The notes: a model not told the origin generated them from the sequence alone. A stretch of 64,000 nt of DNA from Rhynchopus sp. YZ270_cl-10 (GCA_964035575.1 OZ037929.1:496001-560000), one strand, 5' to 3'; shown: positions 42,601 through 53,263, counted from the first letter of the stretch. Program-made: numbers and translations.

Positions 42601-45126
42601 GTCGTGCAAAGTGAACGAACGGGTGAGGGTCTTGTAACCAGACAGAGACGTGGACCCGACAAGCTTCTCACTGCCGTGTGCAGTTGCAGAAATAACAGTG
42701 GCAGCAATTCTGTCGAAGATGACAACCTCAATCTGCGACTGTCCCTTCAAGGCAGACTGCACCATCGTACTCACACCTGCCATGGGGAACTCTGCCGCCA
42801 CCGTCCCGAGGTACTGCCTCGTCCTGCTGTACAGCGGTGTGTACACACCGATGGGGTGCCGCAAGAAGATCAGCTCAGCCGGGTTCCACGAGAAGGGTAT
42901 GGTCTGTGTGGTGATGTGCCACGTCATCGATGACACAGCCTTGCCCTCTGTGAGCGCCATGGAGTTCCCGGGCCAGCCACCCAACCTCTCCATAGGACCT
43001 GCCCCTCGTGGGCAGGCTTCAGCAGTAGGTATGTTGACACCGTTCTCCGGGTCGTAGAAGTAGCCAAGGTAGCCATAGAGACTGCCGTTGTTGGTGAGGG
43101 AGACATGCGGATTGGTGTCCGTTCTGAAGGCGTCGGGACGGTTGTCTGTGGAGATGTACGAGTCTGCGTAGAAGTAGCTGGTCGTCATCACCTTTGGCCG
43201 CCACTTTGTCCCATGCTCTGCTTTGATGCGGTGCAGAAGGTCGATGAAGGTTTTGTGGCGTGCCTCAAAGCTGTCCCACGTGCTGTCCAAGTCGAGGTAG
43301 AGACCAGTAATGCTCTCCGCCACGTGCTCGCCAGTGTTGAGAAGGTCGTTCAGGCCCAGAAGGATTGCGTCAATGGCACTGAGACGGAGCTTGCGCCCCA
43401 ACTCGTCAACATTGTCCACAGCATTCGAGTACATGTTATCCGACGCAGTCTGCCCGTTCGAAACACCCGTGTCTGCTGCACGCTGTCCTGAGGTATGTGC
43501 AAGGGAAAACGCTGCCACACCAATCGACAGCAGCAGGGTGATGGAGAGGCCCATGGAGGCCACACCCAAGGGGATGCTGAACGGCTTCTTTGTGGCATCC
43601 AATCCGTTGCTGCTCTCGTCGCTGTCGGCACTGTCGGACACTGACGAGGCACGTGACGCCTTTTGTTTGTACACAATGCCCGCAAGCACTGCCACAAGCA
43701 GAAGAGCGATGGCGGGCGCAACAATGAGGGTTGCTGACATCTCAAACTCACTGCGTTCGTCCAGCTCGAGCACACTCTGTGGCAGGATCTCAACCCCGTC
43801 GCCGTCGTCTGCCCACGGAGTCGTGTCAGGGATGCCACTTACCATACGGCCTTCGACACGGTGTCCAATGATGCGACCCAAGTGCTCGACAGCTGTGCCC
43901 TGTGCAGACAGGGACGTTGCTGTGGACCAGTCGTTCGGGCCAATGACGTGCACGGGAATGTCGACAAACTGGGACAGCCCCTCAATGCTTTCTGTCATGA
44001 CCTGCGAGCGCTGGTTCTGCATCACGTAGCCTGCCACACCCATTTTCTGTGCAATGCGCACAGAGGAGAACGGCGTGCACCGTGTCGTCATCGGGAGGAC
44101 AACCACCTCCCCTGCGAGGCCTGCAAAGTCTGTCTCCACACAGCCGCCCCCAGCAAGCTCCGTCAGCATCACCAGCGACTCGCGCACACCCGCCACAGCC
44201 TTCCCACCGAACAGCAGTGTCGCTGCCTTGCTCGGGTATAGCTCGTTCCCCCACAGACAGACCTGCTTCGTCCCAGACAGCGCAGCAAAGCTGAGTGGGC
44301 AGAACGCACACAGACGCTCTGCAGGGTCCTTCTCAGCATCGCACATCCCAATGAGGCGAGTCGACGGGCACAAGCGGAACGGCGAGTCCATCGGGACCTC
44401 AAGCGGGTTCGCTGACTGCTCTGCGTTGCAGTTGAACTTGAATGTCCCCATCACCTTTTTCCCTGTTCCCAAGGCCTCCATTAGAAGCTGCCCGTACTGC
44501 CTTGGGATGATTCCAGTTGGTAGGTTCGAGGGGAGTCCGTCTGCCCAGTAGTCAGAGTCCTTCAACTGCGAAGTCATCGTGTTGCTCACACTCGTGTGGA
44601 TCATGATTGAGGCAGCAGCCCCGACATCAAACATATTGTGGAACTTCGTGTAGAACCAGCACCCCACGTCCACAGTCAGCACCAGCTTGTTTGTGTAGTC
44701 CTTTGTGGCGAAGTCGCTTGGAAAGCAGCCCCAGACCTCGGTCGTAGGGTACCTCAGGTCTGGTATACCCGGTGCCACGATCTCAAGAGGAACGTTGTTG
44801 AGTGGGTGTGCTGCAGATATGTGAACGTCTGGCTTGTAGGGCGCAAAGGCCATGTCGTTGACACAGAACTCAGTGGCATACTCCGCAGGCTCTGTGATCT
44901 GCAGGCGCAGTGCACACGTGTCGTAGCAGCTCTCGTAGCTCGCCCAGTTCCCCGGCCTGCACAGCGCCGCCCGCGACTCCTCGCCCAGCGCGTTCCCCTT
45001 CCCCGAGATGCTCAGATACCCATCCCCAAAAGGGACCCCCGCCTTCTCCATGAAGCACGCCTGTATCCCAGGCGGGCACTCAGGCTCCCCGCCAACGACG
45101 CAAAGGGCCAACACCTGCAGAAGCAT
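39604..45126 (-). CDS. Receptor-type adenylate cyclase with two cyclase domains
   Basis: 1840 residues, single exon. I start at MLLQVLALCVVGGEPECPPG (signal peptide); the open frame extends 111 codons further upstream without sense. Residues about 20-460 are an ectodomain with Cys pairs and a PA-like segment (about 300-415). TM1 is about 462-485 (VAPAIALLLVAVLAGIVY) and TM2 514-540. A Cache-like region (about 600-740) and a LamG/ConA-like jellyroll (about 980-1145, RQWTSLAAVVDRERRLCSVY) follow. TM3 is at 1229-1246, with a short HAMP-like linker. Cyclase domain 1 (about 1332-1480) keeps both metal Asp (FTDIKSST, KTIGDAFM), the adenine-selecting Lys and Asp (EVKTIGD, RFDYFGN) and the transition-state Asn/Arg (NTVNKAARAES), so it should make cAMP from ATP. 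Domain 2 (about 1585-1724) is degenerate (VEFRLEG, VVAVLATSAT) and probably regulatory. A near-identical paralogue starts at 60295. Confidence 0.9.
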   Translation of the reverse strand: MLLQVLALCVVGGEPECPPGIQACFMEKAGVPFGDGYLSISGKGNALGEESRAALCRPGNWASYESCYDTCALRLQITEPAEYATEFCVNDMAFAPYKPDVHISAAHPLNNVPLEIVAPGIPDLRYPTTEVWGCFPSDFATKDYTNKLVLTVDVGCWFYTKFHNMFDVGAAASIMIHTSVSNTMTSQLKDSDYWADGLPSNLPTGIIPRQYGQLLMEALGTGKKVMGTFKFNCNAEQSANPLEVPMDSPFRLCPSTRLIGMCDAEKDPAERLCAFCPLSFAALSGTKQVCLWGNELYPSKAATLLFGGKAVAGVRESLVMLTELAGGGCVETDFAGLAGEVVVLPMTTRCTPFSSVRIAQKMGVAGYVMQNQRSQVMTESIEGLSQFVDIPVHVIGPNDWSTATSLSAQGTAVEHLGRIIGHRVEGRMVSGIPDTTPWADDGDGVEILPQSVLELDERSEFEMSATLIVAPAIALLLVAVLAGIVYKQKASRASSVSDSADSDESSNGLDATKKPFSIPLGVASMGLSITLLLSIGVAAFSLAHTSGQRAADTGVSNGQTASDNMYSNAVDNVDELGRKLRLSAIDAILLGLNDLLNTGEHVAESITGLYLDLDSTWDSFEARHKTFIDLLHRIKAEHGTKWRPKVMTTSYFYADSYISTDNRPDAFRTDTNPHVSLTNNGSLYGYLGYFYDPENGVNIPTAEACPRGAGPMERLGGWPGNSMALTEGKAVSSMTWHITTQTIPFSWNPAELIFLRHPIGVYTPLYSRTRQYLGTVAAEFPMAGVSTMVQSALKGQSQIEVVIFDRIAATVISATAHGSEKLVGSTSLSGYKTLTRSFTLHDIPPVEINALASVLLEEQAARIARGSNDTYLTSDYSGEFEQSQFYDRSKSFLALHLTAVQRTDTASVSSPLNRHSILDQSGNMFRVKLDGANQRPVTEEGGRALINLDGATTLLVDQNLTTNIPEVKVLMNRNHPLFESVVEIGRDESNKAIECVAKMDPVTQQNFCILREPFTTASHTIAAEVWPAVHVAAADSTPRIFSDTRSGEAIVRFYANGALKVNVLEYGCVTAPLPTGLPARQWTSLAAVVDRERRLCSVYVNGTLHATGAITLLTTQQSRAEPYTVGQNFHGKLSYVSVYNITLTPNEVHGLHTNTGAFEREVPEKRWFVDVAAFERNNNMQEGISFSVAAMIPRQSIMREVDENNAETKEYLRIQETNTLRQLQQESVESVLIIVVIGLFAVILFLVFNEMLTRPFTSVAQVMADAAVMRICEVPKPTTPIAELNIMYESMNTMMNNLDSFRPFLPEALFENTAFDKSLDDTDIPGAKSGKAALVFTDIKSSTATWEACPEGMKEGLAVHNQVIRKLIFDHGGYEVKTIGDAFMIAFESPVAAVTFALAVHERLYGATWPVALLDVPQCAREAGAWHGLRLRIGVNYGDVEVTPNPISQRFDYFGNTVNKAARAESSTVAGTVGVTPDVFTCLDDSVLDTAVVVSLGNITMRGVSKPVELRALFPKTLKNRQTYVTNEMRNGQKPEMASLRSPTPDTASEASRAHKEARAKAPKNELNIKALNEAGGRQRAGTIVRVEFRLEGGNMTTPSEQSLSRVNEVLSTVLSHLQATQGTVVAVLATSATIGWNVSRTCTPHIESSFRCVGHIQSEYGRFGGCSRQAGVDMFVGISSGNVLCGNISAGGQKFIAAIGGTVTLATLLAESAMDMGVFALHASVLPLGSPALAVLDIKHSLRPVDEWTIASPAIISSTSHPTDSTQLTRVRVYEVGAHSYTDDPGWGWSDEYWDAYAKGDAAGIETAAPNDTVLKGVVTRLHTNKALRAPLNSFLLSA

Positions 45127-46114
45127 TGCGAAGAGGGGGCGGAGGCCAGGGGGTGCAAGCAGAGCAGCACCAAGGACCACGGTGTGGGGAAAGGGGTGGG
45201 TGTTGTCTGTGATGGTAGTTTGGTTGGTTGCTTGGTTAGTGGAATCCAAAAATAATAAAACCCGCCTTTTTTTTGTGAGGTGTAAGGGACTTTTGAAAAA
45301 AGGTAGGGGAAAAACGACGTTGTACATGCTGCGCAAAAGAAAATAGATGCGAACCATATACAATGAAGAGGAAGTGAAACACGTACGTAAAGTGTGGCCC
45401 ACACCGCCAAGGAATAAAACAAGGCGGTTCCGTTCATTGCGCACCTCGAGCGCCTGCAATATTTGAAGAAACAGAAGGGGGGTTGAAGGGGGCTCTTCAG
45501 GTTATGAGTGAAGTGTAGAACTGGTTACAGCCCTTTAGCCCAACTCTTATTTAGCCCAACTCCACCCCCTAGGCATAGTGTGCAGACGAACAAAATGTTC
45601 GTCGATGTTCGTCGTGGGGGGGAAAAAAAAATTGTTCGTCGATGTTCGTCGTTGTTCGTCGACGAACCAAAAATGTTCGTCTGCACACTATGCCTAGGGG
45701 GTGGAGTTCCACTTTTTAAGCAAAGTTTTTTTTTTTTTTTTTTGGCACACGAACCTCAGCCTCATTGTGTACAACCTTTGCTCATAAGGGCGGTATATGG
45801 TGACTTTCAATCGAAACCACAAGAGGGGGTTGAGGAAATGTAAAAAGGGAAAGAAAACAAAAAAAACAAAGAGAAAACCGAACAACAACATTACACCAAC
45901 TGATCTGCCGTTACTAATCTACTACTTACGCCAACCGAGAACCGGGGGTTCCCGGAGTACCCCCCCATACTAAGTCTTTATTCGTTGACCGCCGCCATAA
46001 TAATGGGTGAAGGGGGGAAATCAAAAAGGAAAAAGGAAAAAGCGTAAAGACAGACCGATGGTTTTTTAACATTGCAACACTGTGTGTACAAAAAAAAAAA
46101 AAGAGGGAAATAAA
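45127..46114. other. Intergenic stretch holding one MITE
   Basis: Apart from the MITE at 45558-45708, only low-complexity DNA and poly-T are visible. Confidence 0.5.
45558..45708. mobile_element. MITE, 151 bp
   Basis: Perfect inverted ends of about 35 bp (AACTCCACCCCCTAGGCATA, GTGTGCAGACGAACA). The interior consists of repeated GTTCGTCGAT units and a G-run. No coding sequence. Confidence 0.9.
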
Positions 46115-46712
46115 TGCTTACAAGATGAAGCCTAAACCTCACAGAGTACTTAGAAACTTAGGCACACCTTGGTCGCAAAATTGTGGTCGTACAGCATCAC
46201 GTACGGCTTTCTGCACAAAGGGGAATATGGGGGATTCCGTTGTGCAAAAATAAAAAAAATGCCACAACTGATGAGACAAAAGGAGCAGTTCGATCAACGT
46301 GCAAATTTGGGTTGAAACACGGACACAAAGAAAATTTTTCTGTGGTTGGGGTTGTGGTGATACCATTATCATCCACTAACAAAAATAGGGGTAAAGATGA
46401 TTAAGATAACATTTTCAATTGAAAGATGGAGTTTTTTTGTCCACCAGCGTCGTCTCCTCTTTTTTTTTTTTTTTTTTTTTGAATAAAAAATCTTTTTTTC
46501 TGCAAAAGAAAAGTTTATGAGATGAACCCAAGTCTCTCTTGTGCGTAAGTCACCTTAAAATGATTATGACGAGTAAGCAAAAGAACGTCACCTAGCGAAG
46601 AGCGTGCCCTTTCTTTGTCATTATGATGAAAAAAGAGAAGTTGAAAGTGCAAACGCCTCACCGTACACCGGCGGACGGAGGCACTGATTCCCGCATAAAG
46701 TGTTGGGAGCGA
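46115..46712 (-). repeat. F1 copies and an F3 module
   Basis: A diverged F1 is at 46119-46175 (AAGATGAAGCCTAAACCTC). A better F1 is at 46508-46556 (AAAGTTTATGAGATGAACCC, AAGTCTCTCTTGTGCG). An F3 is at 46631-46712 (GAGAAGTTGAAAGTGCAAAC, GCCTCACCGTACACCGGCGG, CACTGATTCCCGCATAAAG). The DNA between them is AT-rich without genes. Confidence 0.7.
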
Positions 46713-46725
46713 AATGTCAGGCATA

Positions 46726-47651
46726 TATCACACATTCTCCGAAACTGCGTATCACTTGTGACCAACCATGGAGCCAATTTAAAGTGACTATTTTTCCACT
46801 AAAAAAATTCTCCGACCCCGGAATTTTTTCAGATCGCTCCGGAAATGCCATTCCGCGCCTTTTTGCAAAAAAATATTGCACCCTGAGGTCATTAAACGTC
46901 TGTGTGCGTTGACGGGTGGATCCTACTAATTTCTCGCGCCCCAAAAAAAATATTTTTATTTTTATTTTGAAAGATCGGGTGTGAAAACGTTCAATTCCGG
47001 GGTCGGACGATTTTTTTTATGCCTCTCTTCATGTCGCAAAGGATTTTGGGAGGGAGGGGCGTTTTCAGGTATTCCCTGTACTTTCCTAAGAGATCAGGTT
47101 AGAAACCCCTTTTTGGGTGGTCTTCGGTGACTTATTCCACTAAAAACGTTTTTATCAAAAGTTGCCAATTTTTTTTTCTTTGGAATTATTTTCAACAATT
47201 CTTTCAATTCTGACGATTTTTTTCCGCCGGAAAAATACTATGTGTCAGCCAGGTTTCGGTGGAGCCAACCCCATTTTTACACACAAATTGCAGCCAAATT
47301 GCCCTGTATATGGGTGTTCTACAATGGAGCCAATCCAATTTAATAGTTTTTTGACTAAATTGCTCGATTTTTTTTTCTTTGAAAAGTTTGGAGTCCGGAA
47401 ACACCATTCCGCGCATTTTCAGACAGAATTATGCATCTGTCCTTTTCTCACCTGTTGCTGAGATTAGGAGGTAAAAACTCTCACGGTGATTTCAGAAAAA
47501 AGATTTTTTTTATTTTTTTGAGATTTTTATTTCTTTTGAAAGCGCGGTTTCGAAACGTTCAATTCCGGGGTCGGACGATAAAAAATATGCATCTGGGCCG
47601 AGTGAGTGAAAAATCTGAAAAATGATACGCAATTTCGGAGAATGTGTGATA
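46726..47651. mobile_element. Non-autonomous TIR element, 926 bp, TA-flanked
   Basis: Left end TATCACACATTCTCCGAAA then TGCGTATCA; the reverse complement of the right end is the same with one or two changes. TA lies directly outside on both sides, as expected for Tc1/mariner-type target duplication. Inside, the block TTCAATTCCGGGGTCGGACG occurs twice (46990 and 47556), and CATGGAGCCAATTTAA-like blocks recur. No transposase frame is visible. Confidence 0.75.
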
Positions 47652-47654
47652 TAA

Positions 47655-47800
47655 TAGTTATTAATGCAGGCACCTCCGACTGACCCACACGATGCCAGCC
47701 ATCCGGATGAAAGCACAAAGTACCCTGCGGCCTGCAACAGTAGATGTAAAAAGGAAAGAAAAAAACAGTATAAGATGATCAAAGCTGTCGTGTTTAGGGG
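47655..47800 (-). repeat. F4-F1 modules
   Basis: F4: TTAATGCAGGCACCTCCGAC, TGACCCACACGATGCCAGCC, ATCCGGATGAAAGCAC. Worn F1: AAGATGATCAAAGCTGTCG. Confidence 0.65.
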
Positions 47801-49828
47801 CTTCTCGCTCAAATTAGACCTAAGAATTTTAACAAAAAAGTTGGTGCAATCGGAACCCAAATTCCCTGTAGTCTACTAGTGGGATTCGGAAACTTAATTT
47901 CATTCCTACCCTCCGAATTCCCCGTAGTTTTCGGTTTTGGTTCCGACCACACCATTAATGCTCTTATTGATGCAATTTTTTATTATTTTGTAGTCTCGAA
48001 ATTTGTGTAGCGTGTACAAGACAGCCCACGACCCCGGTATGGTTTTGTCCTGTCTTCTTGGTAGAAAGCTGGGTTTTCCTGTGTGGGGTATTCTGAGAAA
48101 GACGTTTCTGTGCAGCGTGTAACTACAGCAAAAGAGGAAAGAGGGAAAGACAAGAAAAGTTGAAAAAGAAGGAATCTGTAGTACAGTCGTCCGGTTGTAC
48201 CTCACCTATGTATGTTTTCCTCCCACTGGTGATGGTTGTGTGACTGTAGGTTTCGTTTTGAGATTTGCTTTTTTTGTATCAGGGCATTTCGTTCTTTATT
48301 ATTTTTGATTCAAAAACAAAAAAAAACAAAAGCAAGAAAGGGATGAGTTTTTTTGAATGATTTGTTAGTTTTTGTGCTCTTGTTTTGCTTTTTAATTTTT
48401 TTTTTTTTTTGGGGGGGGTGTTAAACACTGGTTGTTCTATAAATTTTCGTTTTTGCTTTCCATTTACAAATAAGTTTTTTATTAGATGAACCTAAGCCTC
48501 GTGCTAAGTCACCATAAAACAAAGGGAAAACATCGAAATACATGATAAATATGAGGTGGAGCTGAGCGTCTCTTGATAGACACTGAAAACAAAAAACAAA
48601 AAAACAAAAACAAAAAAAATGGGGTGGCTGAAGAAGGGGCGATTCGCACTTTATTGCATACCTTCTGCGCACCTTTGTGCGCCCGCCCCCATTCAGCCAC
48701 ACCAAAAAGAGATAAAAATTTGAATGATGTCTCTCGTGCTACAACATCTAAAAAAAATGGTGGCTTGGTCATTGATGCAGACACATCTCCGACTGACCCA
48801 CTGTACGATGTACGATGCCGCCCTTGGATGAAAGGGCGATGGTAGGAAACACACATAAAAAACCAAAAAAAACGAAGAAGGTAGTTGAAACGTGCCAAAA
48901 CGCATCTCAGTCGAGCACATGCAAAGGGTAGGAGTTGGTCAAGCTCTCCCGTATGCAATAAGCTGGCCTGGCTCCACTTTCTTTTTTATTTTCCTTTTTA
49001 CAGTCAAGCACACCGGAAGGTTTCAACAAAAAAGTCCCGGCCTTGATGGCTGCCGTGGATACGTAAAGTATTCCGCGCAAATATTGCTACCAATCCAGAC
49101 AAAAACACCTCCGCTCTGTGACAAGCCAGTAAAACATCGCAAAATAAACAGCAAGGTGAAAACAGAACCCTTTTTTTTTCCCTTTCAAAAAAAAACAAGT
49201 AATTGCTATCGGAAAAAAAACGGGGTGTGATGTGGAACTCCATCCTGTAGAAATAATCTACAGCACGTCCAGCATTCTGCTCTTCTGCAGGTATGTTAAC
49301 GCTCTTCGTACGCTGCCAGATCCACTGGGACGCCAGCATCTGAAACGTTCAAGAAGGGGCGCTGTCCTCTCCGTCAAGCACCATCTGCTCGATAGCGGTT
49401 TTGCCTGCGGCGCCAGTTTTCATTTTTTGCTCCGCAAAAAAGGGTTCGTTGAGTGACTCTATGGTGTAAATAGCTATATTTTTACACCGTGCCCTATATT
49501 TTTTTTCGCCTGCGGCGCCATTTTATATTATTTTTTTTTGCTCCGCAAAAAAAAAATACAGTTCCGTATGTTCCCGATGGTACTTGTCTTCTGAAGGAAA
49601 AGTACAAAGTGAACGTGGGGGCAGTTTGCGTAGTTGCAAACTTTGCTGCATGTTGTGACCCCACCATTTGACGGACAGAGCACGTAGAACCCAATAAGGA
49701 GTGAGAATGAAGGATATGGCCAAAGAAAAAAGTAGCGTACCGTGCGCCTGCGGCGCAAGCTTGCATTACACCCTTCTTATGATATAGTTTGGCTGTGAAA
49801 AAAGTGCAATTTTAAGCGCAATTTTTGA
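47801..49828 (-). repeat. Gene-free stretch with an F1, F5, F4, F3 module run
   Basis: Modules lie at 48483-48520 (F1, GATGAACCTAAGCCTCGTG), 48722-48750 (F5, GAATGATGTCTCTCGTGC), 48768-48850 (F4, CATTGATGCAGACACATC) and 48884-48930 (F3-like, GTTGAAACGTGCCAAAACGC). At 49400-49765 the motif CGCCTGCGGCGC recurs, twice followed at a short distance by TTTTGCTCCGCAAAAAA. No gene. Confidence 0.6.
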
Positions 49829-50007
49829 ATGTCACCTCATGAAATGAAGGAGGAAATAGAAACAAAGCATTTTGAACACACTCGCGGTTCTAGGGACGAA
49901 CCGCGCTGCAGAGCCACTCCTCACCAAACAGGTCGAGGTGTGTGCGTTTCACCACAACCTCTCCCATGGGTTTTATCGTGTGATGAGTGTTAAGCTTCTA
50001 TTTATGT
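49829..50007 (+). repeat. Dispersed fragment, copy of 2223-2401
   Basis: Reads like the 2223-2401 fragment in reverse complement (ATGTCACCTCATGAAATGAA, CACTCCTCACCAAACAGG, TTTCACCACAACCTCTCCC). Its frame is shifted relative to the other copy. It leads into the transposase-like stretch downstream. Confidence 0.7.
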
Positions 50008-50147
50008 GGCGTACCGTGACTTCGCCAGAATGCGGTTTTCTCGAAGTTTTCTTGGAAAATGGGGACACTCTCGCACGGGTTTTGGAGGTTGCACCGGTCG
50101 TGCACTCCCGTCTTTGGTTGCTGTTGAACAAGGATTCTCTCTCCTGA

Positions 50148-50400
50148 CTACATCTACGCAAAGAGACGCCACCGCCTTTCTCATAGTACTATTGAGAAGC
50201 TGATGGTTCTTCATGAACAGGCACCCGAGTTTAACAACGAAAAGATGGAGAATATTCCTGAACACGCTGTTGCCTTGTTTCTCAGCACAAGCGTCACAGG
50301 TTCAAGAGAAAACGGAGGTGTTCCTGCTGATGGCGGAGGAGTTGGAAGACTTCGCTCCCCCCGTATTTGCTTTCGGAATTGAGCTGAGGACCTTTTTCGC
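50148..50400 (+). pseudogene. Possible hAT-like transposase C-terminal remnant
   Basis: One plus-strand frame reads YIYAKRRHRLSHSTIEKLMV, then LHEQAPEFNNEKMENIPEHA. The pattern (K-R-x-R-L-S...T-x-E-K-L-x-x-L) resembles the end of hAT-type transposases. The frame has no start and is broken upstream, where different frames carry coding-like stretches, so this is a decayed copy. Family call is by eye from a short motif. Confidence 0.35.
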
Positions 50401-51364
50401 GCAAAACTGGTGATTTCGGAAGTCGGTCAACGACCTGTCAGCGACGTGTCACGACCTGTCGGCGACCTGTCAATATCAGGGGGTGTGTGCATAGAGTCCC
50501 TGTGTCAGCGACCCGTCAATACGGACCCCTCCCGGAGCACCAAAAACGAAAGAAATTGGACGTGGGGTCTCAAAATTTTCGGGGAAAACGGCATATTTAG
50601 CGATAAGTGTGTTCGAAACGTATCATGTGGGCAAAAAAAAATCATGATTTTCACCTCCAGGGTCGAAAAATGTCCCTGATTCCTGTGTAAAAAAACCCGA
50701 ATTCCAAGCCCGAAAAGTGCGATTTTCGTAACTGTTTAGCGTCAGGTCTGAAGATTGACTAACTAAGCCTGATGTACTTAGTTGCCAACGAAATGAGAGG
50801 TGTGGTGTGCTAACGTCTGTGTGGACGCAAGCACCGAATCTCCGCGCACGGAGGGCACTTTAAAGAAACGAGCTGGGGGGCTACCGTTTTGCAAGAAGAC
50901 GGGCCTGTCCCCACCCCAACTGATAACCTTCAATTCAACGACGCTTGGGTGCAGGAATAGAACCTTCACCTAGGGCTGTGTTCTGAAAGGTATGTTGGGA
51001 AGAAAAGAACAAAAAACTTAAAAAAATATAAAGAGAAAGAAACCAAGTCAAGATGAACCTCAGCCATCTCATATTCAGTCTTTTTAAAGGTAAAAAGAGT
51101 TAATTCATAAAAGAGGCAAAATACTTAAGCTTAAACGTAAGCCTAACTCCCATAAACGTAAATATCGTGTACCAACCATACGTATTCTGGACAACCTTTT
51201 TCGGTACACATTTTTTTGAAAAACTCGGAACGAAGATAGTGGACACCCGAGGATGAGCGCCACAAGAGATTATATTTTTTTTTACAGTTTTTGTTTAAAT
51301 ACTGTAATTGCACACACATATTTACCTTTACGGTAGATTCATCAATACAACATGGGAAAAAAAA
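50401..51364. other. Intergenic stretch with a short CGACCTGTC repeat
   Basis: GTCAACGACCTGTCAGCGAC and similar units repeat at 50424-50480 and again at 50503-50520. A stem-loop with the F1-like stem AACTAAG/CTTAGTT but a different loop lies at 50758-50784, followed by an F3 relic to 50865. A worn F1 (GATGAACCTCAGCCATCTC) lies at 51053. No gene. Confidence 0.5.
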
Positions 51365-51720
51365 ATTGAAATACAAAACCCTCTCATGAACAGTGTACCT
51401 TTGGTATGGCGCACCTGGGTGGACTCCCCCAACCATGCAGTCCTACATCCATTTTGAGGTTGACTCTGGAAAAAAAGATAATTAAAACTTTTGTAACATG
51501 TATGGACCTCTCGTGCATACACATCACGAAAAAATAAAAAAACACACACACGCACTCCCACGAGAAAAAAAAGGGAAGTGTCAAAACACTACATGATATA
51601 CACCACAAAAAGTCCCACACTATCCACAGACTGCGTACGCCAGCCTTATGTCAGAGATGAGACACAGAACAGTTTATAAGATGAACCTAAGCCTCACGTG
51701 TTTAGTCACCTTTGATCATA
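51365..51720 (-). repeat. F2, F5 and F1 modules in series
   Basis: F2 at 51370-51475 (AAAACCCTCTCATGAACAGT, CCAACCATGCAGTCC). F5 at 51494-51530 (TGTATGGACCTCTCGTG then CATACA, a perfect 6-bp stem). F1 at 51672-51712 (AAGATGAACCTAAGCCTCAC, GTGTTTAGTCACC; stem kept through a G-U type change). Confidence 0.8.
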
Positions 51721-52410
51721 TTCAAGAACAACAGGAACTCTGGGGGTGGTAGGGGGGAGGAAGACAAGATGTGGACACGGCACCACTATCCATTCATTCC
51801 CCTTTGAGAATGTGATTAGAAACCGATAGACAACGTTCAGATTTGAGAACACATTTATTTCAAAAATTTTGATCACTTTTTGCGCCACACAGATCTTTGA
51901 CAATCTGTGGGGTAAGCGTACAACGAAAGTAGTACTTTGTTCTTTTTTTAGTGTCACTTAATCAAGTTGTTCATTAATCAGGTTGTTGGATATTTAGTTC
52001 GGCTTTTTTATTTGATAAATTGTTGGGGTAGTGTAGTTGCCTCGGGTTGTGTTGCTACAGTTTGTGCAATATCCACTGTGTTTTTTTTTTTTTTAATTCA
52101 AGCTTATCCTCACACACATGAGAAGTGCATTTCCTCCACTCAAAACAGACAAACAAAAATCGGATGTACTGACTCAATGGAAATTGGTACTCCTGAGAAT
52201 TATTTCAAAACACTGCTTCAGCCATTTCGGCGGTCCTGGTAAACAAAAATCATCATGTAAAAAAAATCAGATAAATCTCTGACAGAACACTTTTTCTTGG
52301 CACAGCAGGTTTCTCTCTTTTTTTTTGAAACTTGGATTTAAAGTATTTTCATCATATGCAATCACACGGTGCAGTCTGTCGTGCTTAGAGTGTGTCGAAA
52401 ACAGACTTAC
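51721..52410. other. AT-rich intergenic stretch
   Basis: I see no gene, module or element boundary here. Confidence 0.45.
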
Positions 52411-52637
52411 CCCCTGAGTCCGACAGTCGGACCCCCTGAGTCCGACAGTCGGACTCAGGGGTCCGACAGTCGGACTCTGGAGTCCGACAGACGGACTCTG
52501 GGGGTCCGACTGTCGGACTCTGGAGTCCGACAGTCGGACTCTGGGGTCCGACAGTCGGACCCAAAAAAAAAAAATTTTTTTTTTGGGCCGAAAAAAAAAT
52601 TTTTTTTTTCGGCCAAAAAAATTTTTTTGGCCGAAAA
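52411..52637. repeat. Palindromic GTCCGAC array with poly-A/T palindromes
   Basis: Up to 52562 the sequence is a series of GTCCGACAGTCGGAC dyads joined by CCCTGA or CTCTGGA spacers. From 52563 to 52637, A-runs and T-runs mirror each other around TTGGGCCGAA and TTCGGCCAA. A second array lies at 58847-58980. Confidence 0.85.
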
Positions 52638-53102
52638 TCGCCTTGTATAGTCACTACAGTACACATGCTATAACCAAAATAGCCGTATTTTGACTGAAAA
52701 TTTGACTTGAAAATTTTTTTCCTTGTTTGGTCAATCTGAGGTTTTCTTTGGATTTTTTGGGCCATTTTATGACCTACCACGCCCAATTTTTTTGGGAGGG
52801 GGAAATTATTTTTTGGTCAAAAAATGGCCTTGTTGCCTACTACTGGGTATAGGCTTGTTCAGAGATGTGTGTATTTGGTGTACCCGGACATGGTCAAAAC
52901 ACATGATTTTTGCACATCATTTTTTTGGTGTGGGGGGGGAACAGACTAGCATGACAACACGAGCCCCGACTGCCGGTCAAGGGGGTTTTAATGGATTTTA
53001 AGCGAAAACTTCATTAAAACTCATTTTCTTTGGGGGGGGTTTTTTTTTTTTTTGTTGGTCCAAACCAGGGCGATCGGTAAGAGATATGATGGTTTTTGGG
53101 GG

Positions 53103-53147
53103 ATAAAAGAAAGAACAAGAAAGCAACAAAAGGATACCAGTAAAAAA
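53103..53147. repeat. Left inverted repeat flanking the plus-strand gene
   Basis: GAACAAGAAAGCAACAAAAG followed by GATACCAGTAAAAA. The reverse complement occurs at 54566-54607 on the other side of the gene (TTTTTACTGGTATCC, TTTGTTGTTTTCTTGTTAT) with a few differences. The pair could be the ends of a 1.5 kb transposon. Confidence 0.65.
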
Positions 53148-53159
53148 AAGAACAATAAT

Positions 53160-53209
53160 GTATTCCGCAAACCCGTAAACCCGCAAGGGTTTACGGGTTT
53201 GCGGAATAC
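53160..53209. repeat. Perfect 50-bp palindrome
   Basis: GTATTCCGCAAACCCGTAAA and CCC, a GCAA loop, then the exact reverse complement. 23-bp arms. Confidence 0.95.
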
Positions 53210-53263
53210 AGTACGGTTGCGTATACCCCGGCGGGATGGGAAAGTGATTTTTTTTGCCTCTTT

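Noticed and set aside
39810-45346. Long frames on the plus strand and other minus frames across the cyclase gene
   Set aside because: They are shadows of a GC-rich coding region. The same set recurs antisense to the second cyclase copy.
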